Of a DNA stretch of 11,617 nucleotides, positions 7,389 to 11,617 are shown one piece after another. The first letter of the stretch is position 1; each line of letters opens with the position of its first letter. The notes beneath the pieces are model-generated. The model worked only from the letters and a program-made list of their open reading frames with translations. It had not been told where the DNA came from and did no database searches. Source of the stretch: Cellvibrionales bacterium UBA4495 (GTDB lineage: Bacteria; Pseudomonadota; Gammaproteobacteria; Pseudomonadales; Porticoccaceae); assembly GCA_002388905.1 (NCBI GenBank), contig DGNJ01000006.1, positions 181-11,797 of the forward strand, in the 5' to 3' direction. The position numbers and the translations under genes are program-made.

Positions 7389-8657
7389 TTAATTCCGACC
7401 GCCGACGGGGTAATAGGATGGAGCGCTTTCCAGGCCCAGTAGCGCTCTTCGTACCAGATCGAGCCCCAGAGCCGCCACCAGAGACTGGTATATACCACCG
7501 CCTGTGGGAAAATGGAATTGGCGGGAACGGATTTCGCCTTCGCGACCCCAGCCGGCCCAGACCGTGCCTTTGTTCTGGTCGCCACCTCTTTGGCCGGAAT
7601 TAGGGTCACCATAAACCGCCACCGCATAGTCGGCCCGGGTACCGGCTAAAAGGGTTTGTACCGTATGCCGTACCCCGGCCTCACTGACCTCCGACTCCCC
7701 GGGGCACTCCTCCAGACCCAGCAGCCCGGTATACATTCGACCGGGACTGGTAATCACTCCCGCCTCAAAAACGTCCCCGGCCCTGGCTACCCGATTGATC
7801 ATTCGGGCCATCTCGCCGCCGGTCGCGGATTCCGCTGTGGCCAGGCGCAGATTCCGTTGACGCAAAAGCGACACCAGCGAATCCTCCAGCGTGCCGTCGC
7901 CAACGGCAACGATATGATCCGCCAGCAACCTGTGTAATTTAGTGCACCAGCCGTCATGCAGCCCTTCACTGTCGCCAGCCCGGCTGGTAATCTTTACCTC
8001 CAGCGTCGGCAGACCGGCACGAAACCCCAGTTCCAGTGACGGGGGCCAGTCTGGCAAAGCCTCATCGATCCATTGTTGCAAATAGGACTCACCGATTCCG
8101 TAGACATGGAAACGGCTTTGGCGCAGGGGTGTGGTATCCGGAAATTGTTGTCGCAGCAGCGGCACAACCTGCTCATGGAGCATCCGTTCCAGTTCGTGGG
8201 GAACCCCCGGAGTACAGAGTACCAGGCAGTTATTCAGTTCCAGCCGGATGCCCACGGCACTGCCGATGGGGTTGGGAATAATCTCGCACCCCTGCGGCAA
8301 CATCGTCTGCTTCAGGTTGGCCTCATTCATCGGCAACCCGTGACGCGCCAGCAGGGTTTCCAGTTGATCGAGGGCCTCGGGGTGTTGGCCCAGGGGCTTG
8401 CCCGCCGCCCGGCCCAGGGCCTCGGCGGTAAGGTCGTCCACGGTGGGACCCAGCCCGCCATTGACGATCAATACATCGGCTGTGTCGCTGAGCCGGTTTA
8501 TTTCCGCAACGAGGTCCGTCAGCCGGTCGCCAATGGTGACCTTGCCGTCGATGTACAACCCCAGGGTAGCTAGTTGCCGGGCAATTCGGCTGGAATTGCT
8601 GTCCACGGTCACACCCGTCATAAGTTCATCGCCAGTAAGCAGAAGCTGAATGTTCAT
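7389..8657 (-). CDS. cinA: CinA-family protein, YfaY-like, with degenerate amidase domain
   Basis: The 422-aa length is normal for two-domain CinA proteins. The N-terminal MoaB/MogA-like domain is well conserved: LLTGDELMTG (6-15), IGDRLTDLV (42-50), VNGGLGPTVDDLTAEAL (65-81), a NPIGSAVGI segment (129-137) and CTPGVPHEL (148-156). The C-terminal domain corresponds to nicotinamide-nucleotide amidase (PncC). It keeps AESATGG (275-281), but the usual YSNxxK segment reads SPGRMY (304-309) and the usual SGIAGP segment reads VYGDPN (348-353). The closest recalled relative is E. coli YfaY, also degenerate in this domain. A role in pyridine-nucleotide salvage or repair is the family expectation, but amidase activity is doubtful here. 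The ATG at 8657 has AAGGA at about 8 nt. The gene is monocistronic. Confidence 0.85.
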   Translation of the reverse strand: MNIQLLLTGDELMTGVTVDSNSSRIARQLATLGLYIDGKVTIGDRLTDLVAEINRLSDTADVLIVNGGLGPTVDDLTAEALGRAAGKPLGQHPEALDQLETLLARHGLPMNEANLKQTMLPQGCEIIPNPIGSAVGIRLELNNCLVLCTPGVPHELERMLHEQVVPLLRQQFPDTTPLRQSRFHVYGIGESYLQQWIDEALPDWPPSLELGFRAGLPTLEVKITSRAGDSEGLHDGWCTKLHRLLADHIVAVGDGTLEDSLVSLLRQRNLRLATAESATGGEMARMINRVARAGDVFEAGVITSPGRMYTGLLGLEECPGESEVSEAGVRHTVQTLLAGTRADYAVAVYGDPNSGQRGGDQNKGTVWAGWGREGEIRSRQFHFPTGGGIYQSLVAALGLDLVRRALLGLESAPSYYPVGGRN

Positions 8658-8689
8658 GGCGTAGTCCTTGGCTGGATGAATTTTGAAGC

Positions 8690-8695
8690 AGTATA
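8690..8695 (-). promoter_or_regulatory. Possible -10 box of the CinA-family gene
   Basis: TATACT (complement of 8690-8695) lies 33 nt upstream of the start codon on the minus strand. The best -35-like sequence, TTTACA, is only 14 nt further upstream, so the promoter would be weak or activator-dependent. Confidence 0.35.
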
Positions 8696-8950
8696 CCGTT
8701 TTCAGGATCTGTAAAACCTTGTCAGGCTCTGCCTGCCTGTAGAGTTCCCGGCATAAATAGGCCCCAGGCTTGTCTGCCAGGGCGCTTTAGTTGCGATCGT
8801 GAAAGGCTGGCGGTCCAGATGTAAAGCAACTGTGATCCAATTGGCGGTAGGCATCGGTATTAACAAAAATCCGTAAAACCATGTTGATAGTAGCGACCGC
8901 TGACGAATTAGACGCAGACGCCTATCAGGCGTCGCTGGTAGCGAAATCCA

Positions 8951-9035
8951 GGGCAGAAATCATTTACACATGATTCAGCCCTTCGGTCTGAACCAATCAA
9001 AGGGCATAAAATCGAAGTATTCGAAGCCCTTTTTT
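8951..9035 (+). promoter_or_regulatory. Attenuator-like alternating hairpins on the plus strand
   Basis: Four segments can pair in mutually exclusive ways. GGGC plus AATCAT (8951-8963) pairs with ATGATT plus GCCC (8970-8981). GCCCTT (8978-8983) can instead pair with AAGGGC (9000-9005), with GGT/ACC inside. AAAGGGC (8999-9005) pairs with GCCCTTT (9026-9032) as a terminator. This is the 1-2, 2-3, 3-4 logic of an attenuator. A 30-codon frame (8881-8973, ATG start, no clear Shine-Dalgarno, no run of one amino acid) ends in the loop between segments 1 and 2 and could be a leader peptide, but the evidence for its translation is weak. A further GACGCC/GGCGTC hairpin lies at 8917-8933. No plus-strand gene follows. 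The rest of 8700-9072 holds nothing I can name. Confidence 0.35.
8999..9035 (+). terminator. Intrinsic terminator, plus-strand orientation
   Basis: AAAGGGC (8999-9005) pairs with GCCCTTT (9026-9032). An inner stem TCGAA (9012-9016) pairs with TTCGA (9020-9024). Six T at 9030-9035 complete the element. On the minus strand the hairpin lacks a trailing T-run, so it would serve the Rhs fragment poorly. No plus-strand gene obviously ends here. Confidence 0.65.
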
Positions 9036-9072
9036 CATACTGCCAAGACTCGTCAACATAATGGTGGAAACT

Positions 9073-9444
9073 CTACTTTTGAATTGTACACTTGACGGGG
9101 AAGCTTACGCCGTCGGCCTGGGTGATCTTCTCCACACCACCGATATAAAGGGTGGTCCGGGTGGCGCTGGTGTTGCTGTCGGTGCGCTTGTAGCGGTTCC
9201 TCTCCGGGCCGTAGGCGAAGGTGGTGGTGTGGCCCCCTTTGGCAATGGTCTCGGCCTTGTTGAACACGGTGTAGTCGATGGTGCGGCCGTCGCTGGAACC
9301 GATATTATTGCCGTTGGCGTCGTACTGGTAGGTGACGGTGCCGACCAGGTTGTCCGTGACCTGCAACAGTTGACCGAGCGCGTTCTTCAACTCGGTCTTG
9401 GTCTGGCGTTGGTCGTCGGTGGTGACGGTGGCCAGGCCCGGCTT
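9073..9444 (-). pseudogene. Orphan Rhs core fragment
   Basis: This 123-codon open stretch begins directly after the stop of the small membrane-protein gene, in the same frame, and has no proper start (the first candidate is a TTG at 9390). It encodes Rhs/YD-repeat sequence: a Gln-rich strand with NALGQLLQVTD, then YQYDANGNNIGSSDGRT, FAYGPERNRYKR and TLYIGGVEKITQADG. These match the same motifs in the intact Rhs gene to its right. Homology stops abruptly after the ADG codons (base 9109). Eleven unrelated residues, VSFPVKCTIQK, then lead to a TAG. The DPxGRF-type core end and any tip are missing. It is best read as debris of an Rhs gene displaced by cassette exchange, and is probably not expressed as a functional protein. 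Confidence 0.8.
9109..9334. repeat. Rhs core direct repeat, copy 1
   Basis: These 226 bases align without gaps to 11331-11556, at a constant offset of 2,222 and in the same orientation. By hand count there are about 32 mismatches (about 86% identity). Many are synonymous or conservative in the encoded YD-repeat peptide. The right edge of the similarity coincides with the YQYDANGNN motif; upstream of it the two copies diverge. Confidence 0.9.
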
Positions 9445-9717
9445 TCATCTGGCATATGCTCCCATTGCTAAAATAGTGCCCATAAAAACAGGAAATACAC
9501 CAAAAAGTAGAGCCAGCCCAGTCGTGCTCCAGTTATCAATTGATCCCGCCGGCAGCAAAAGTATTAAAATTCCGATCAAAGAAGCTGATGCCCAACCAAT
9601 CAAAAAAGCGATCAACGGTCTAAATCCTTTATGCTCCACATATTTCCCAATAAAAAGGAATATTAGAGACGCGACAATTACTAGCATAATCTCCATAGAT
9701 GGGTCTCTATATTTCAA
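9445..9717 (-). CDS. Small three-helix membrane protein, candidate Rhs immunity protein
   Basis: The frame encodes 90 aa if the TTG at 9717 is used. That codon overlaps the Rhs TGA by 4 nt, as is usual for toxin-immunity pairs. ATGs at codons 8 (9696) and 11 are alternatives, and Shine-Dalgarno signals are weak for all. Three hydrophobic helices are evident: about 9-26 (IMLVIVASLIFLFIG), 32-56 (FRPLIAFLIGWASASLIGIL) and 64-87 (TTGLALLFGVFPVFMGTIL). I recognise no named family. GC content by hand count of 9481-9720 is only about 39%, against about two thirds in the neighbouring Rhs core, which marks foreign origin. Position directly after an Rhs tip suggests an immunity protein in the inner membrane, implying a toxin that acts on or in the membrane. 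This is inferred from context, not homology. Confidence 0.7.
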   Translation of the reverse strand: MKYRDPSMEIMLVIVASLIFLFIGKYVEHKGFRPLIAFLIGWASASLIGILILLLPAGSIDNWSTTGLALLFGVFPVFMGTILAMGAYAR

Positions 9718-11617
9718 TAGCCTGCCGCTGTAGATAATCCGTTACCAGCAACAAAACCAGCCAACTCTGTTCTACTCGTCCATGCCCACTTTGCCGCCAA
9801 GGATCCTCCAGAAATTGCCGAAAGAGAGGTGCTAGCACCAACCATACCTACTGATACCGAGCCACTAATTAACGTGCTACCTGCACTGAGAGATTTACCA
9901 ATATGATTTCGTAATGCGATGTCAGCAGTCATCGCGCCAGCCACACTGAATGCCCCTGCTGCACCGCCAACCATAGTCCCTCCAGCTATTAAAACTGGGG
10001 CACCCGAGGCAATAATTGCGGCCTGTTGGAAGTTTCTCGCAGCTTTTAGACCAACCGCCAATCCAACATCACTAGCACCAGGACTGAAACCTCTGCTCCT
10101 GGCTCTTGAAGTGAAGCCGGTTGCAGTTATCGTGGAAGAAACGCTTTCATAGGCTGCATTTATACCGCCATAGCCACTTGCAACCGCCGCTCTAGAAAAT
10201 ACGACGATTTCCGGAATTCTCGTCGAACGTGCACTGTAGGCAGGGAACGTCGATTCAGCTGTCACAGCATCATCAATAACCTCGTTTGAGGAGAGTTCCG
10301 TCATCATCTTCTGTTCCAGCTTGGCACCGAGTTCGGCGTTGGGACTTGGCGTTCTGATATTCGATGCCCTTTGTCCGGCAGTGTTGCCGACCACAGACGA
10401 AAACGTCACATTAAAGGCCGACGAACCGGCCCCATTTGCGAATTTCCCACCGGAGGCTTCAGACACGGTCCCGCCAATAATGGCTTTGGTGACAAGTTGG
10501 CCGGTAAACTGTAACCCCTGAAACCAATCCATTCCAGCAATATACCCGCCCAGCATGGACCCCAATCCGGCACCGATAAAGCCATGGCCAAAGTTACCTC
10601 CCTGCAATGTTGAGGTAATTCCACCTACAGTGCCCATCTGGACACCGTAGGTTAGGAATTCGCCAAACCCGGCATCCAGCCCGGGGAACAATGTTATTCC
10701 TGCGTAACTCAAGGCAAAGGCCGATATTCCGGCAAGGAAAGCATCGCCTATTGGAGCGCCCATTACCAGTGACTGAGTAAACGACGCGACCCCCACCACG
10801 ATGGCAATCGTAGCCACTTCAACGCCCGCTGCCCACGCGATTGCACCCGCGATCAGAGGTAGAAGATACCCGCTCGGATCCGTGGCATTTAACGGATTGT
10901 TCCGGGTATAGCTGTACCGATTGTACATCTGGCTGTCGGCGGGGCTCTGCACAAACGGGTCCGCCTGCAGGAATCTCCCCAGCCGCGGATCATAGATCCG
11001 CCCGTTCATGTGAATCACCCCCACCTCACCCGCCATCTCGTGGCCGGTAAAGCCCCGGGTGGTGGGCGGTGCTAGCGAGGAAAACACACCGTAGTCGGCG
11101 ATCAGCTGGTTGACATCGATATCATGCCAGTTGATACCGCTCCTTCGCTGTCCCCAGGCATCAAACGACAGTTCGTCGGTAATGGCGCCGCTGGCGCCGG
11201 TAATCAGGTCCAGGCTGCCCAGGTGGTCCTTGTACAGGTAGTGGGTCTCCGTGCTCTGGGTGACGGCGTTGGCGTCCTGGTGCAGGGTAATCAACGCCAC
11301 CCCGCCGATGGTTCTTCTAACCTCCCTGGTGCCGTCGGCCTGAGTGATCTTCTCCACCGCGCCGATATAAAGCGTGGTCCGGGTGCCGCCGCCGTTAGTG
11401 TCGGTGCGCTTGTAGCGGTTGCGTTCCGGGCCGTAGGCGAAGGTGGTGGCATGACCGCTCTTGCTGATGCTCTCGGCCTTGTTGAACGCCGTGTAACTAA
11501 TCGTGCGACCGTCGCTGGAACCGATATTATTGCCGTTGGCGTCGTACTGGTAGGTGGCGTAGCCGGAGGTGCCGGGGGCGCCGACGCTGACCACGGCATG
11601 GGGGCCGGGCGCGCCGC
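9714..11617 (-). CDS. Rhs-family polymorphic toxin, C-terminal part (N-terminus outside window)
   Basis: The frame is open to the right edge, so only about 633 residues are seen. In the numbering from codon 11594: YD-repeat sequence (15-88), the RHS core hallmark THYLYKDHLGSLDLIT (117-132), AWGQRR, RGFTGHEM (180-187), HMNGRIYDPRLGRFLQADP (195-213) and YSYTRNNPLNATDPSG (227-242), the conserved end of the core shell. The tip (243-626) has hydrophobic helices (244-305), then the polymorphic-toxin linker motif GGTVSEASGGKFANGA (374-389). A final segment of about 220 residues is rich in Gly, Ala and Ser, with no Cys, one His (564) and long glycine-spaced hydrophobic runs (523-560, 573-600). I see no nuclease, deaminase or protease motif. 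In the family, the core forms a shell enclosing a C-terminal toxin delivered to rival cells; the delivery system is outside the window. The product ends AAGY, then TGA overlapping the candidate immunity gene. Confidence 0.9.
   Translation of the reverse strand, partial: GAPGPHAVVSVGAPGTSGYATYQYDANGNNIGSSDGRTISYTAFNKAESISKSGHATTFAYGPERNRYKRTDTNGGGTRTTLYIGAVEKITQADGTREVRRTIGGVALITLHQDANAVTQSTETHYLYKDHLGSLDLITGASGAITDELSFDAWGQRRSGINWHDIDVNQLIADYGVFSSLAPPTTRGFTGHEMAGEVGVIHMNGRIYDPRLGRFLQADPFVQSPADSQMYNRYSYTRNNPLNATDPSGYLLPLIAGAIAWAAGVEVATIAIVVGVASFTQSLVMGAPIGDAFLAGISAFALSYAGITLFPGLDAGFGEFLTYGVQMGTVGGITSTLQGGNFGHGFIGAGLGSMLGGYIAGMDWFQGLQFTGQLVTKAIIGGTVSEASGGKFANGAGSSAFNVTFSSVVGNTAGQRASNIRTPSPNAELGAKLEQKMMTELSSNEVIDDAVTAESTFPAYSARSTRIPEIVVFSRAAVASGYGGINAAYESVSSTITATGFTSRARSRGFSPGASDVGLAVGLKAARNFQQAAIIASGAPVLIAGGTMVGGAAGAFSVAGAMTADIALRNHIGKSLSAGSTLISGSVSVGMVGASTSLSAISGGSLAAKWAWTSRTELAGFVAGNGLSTAAGY
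11331..11556. repeat. Rhs core direct repeat, copy 2
   Basis: This is the partner of 9109-9334, lying within the intact Rhs gene and encoding the YQYDANGNN to ITQADG part of the core. The two copies flank the tip and the immunity candidate, so recombination between them would delete or exchange that 2.2-kb cassette. Confidence 0.9.

Noticed and set aside
7130..7627. A 165-codon minus-strand frame extending past the CinA-family stop
   Set aside because: More than half overlaps the CinA-family gene in another frame and the remainder shows no protein-like conservation I can recognise.
8881..8973. The 30-codon plus-strand frame as an independent gene
   Set aside because: No Shine-Dalgarno and no family signal. 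It is kept only as a possible leader peptide of the attenuator-like element.
9061..9471. A 136-codon plus-strand frame opposite the Rhs fragment
   Set aside because: It is Gly/Val-rich antisense of YD-repeat sequence; the minus-strand translation matches the Rhs core, the plus-strand one matches nothing.

Overview
The window is GC-rich (roughly 60% or more outside one island) and codes mostly on the minus strand. It looks like the chromosome of a proteobacterium, probably a gammaproteobacterium. The pointers are an AttH/CrtC-family outer-membrane lipoprotein in an Att-type ABC operon, a CinA-family protein resembling E. coli YfaY, and an Rhs locus. The genus cannot be fixed from sequence alone.

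Layout, left to right. (1) 1-324, plus strand: the 3' end of ilvD (dihydroxy-acid dehydratase, branched-chain amino acid synthesis), converging on the next operon. (2) 453-5440, minus strand: a tight four-gene operon, transcribed from right to left. It encodes a membrane-anchored 218-aa protein of unknown family, an ABC ATPase (LolD/MacB type), a duplicated FtsX/MacB-type permease whose GTG start overlaps the ATPase stop by 4 nt, and an AttH-like lipocalin-fold lipoprotein starting 3 nt after the permease stop. Together they suggest a lipid or hydrophobic-compound handling machine spanning the inner membrane and the outer-membrane lipoprotein layer; the substrate is unknown. (3) 5672-6964, minus: a stand-alone bacterial cytochrome P450 with a near-consensus sigma-70 promoter and a strong intrinsic terminator. 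(4) 7389-8657, minus: a CinA-family protein whose C-terminal amidase domain has lost the usual active-site motifs. (5) 8700-9072: no convincing gene, but a plus-strand intrinsic terminator preceded by alternating complementary segments that look like an attenuator, with no gene left downstream.

(6) 9073-11617, minus: the 3' part of an Rhs polymorphic-toxin locus that runs off the right edge. It holds the end of the GC-rich Rhs core, a C-terminal tip of about 380 aa that is Gly/Ala/Ser-rich and hydrophobic, then a 90-codon AT-rich gene overlapping the Rhs stop by 4 nt that encodes a three-helix membrane protein (candidate immunity protein). Directly after that gene comes an orphan fragment of Rhs core, about 86% identical over 226 nt to the core of the intact gene. 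This is the arrangement expected when a new tip-plus-immunity cassette is exchanged into an Rhs gene. The tip has no recognisable nuclease or other enzymatic motif. The pairing of a hydrophobic, glycine-rich tip with a membrane-embedded partner is the best candidate here for an undescribed system: a membrane-acting Rhs toxin and its immunity protein.
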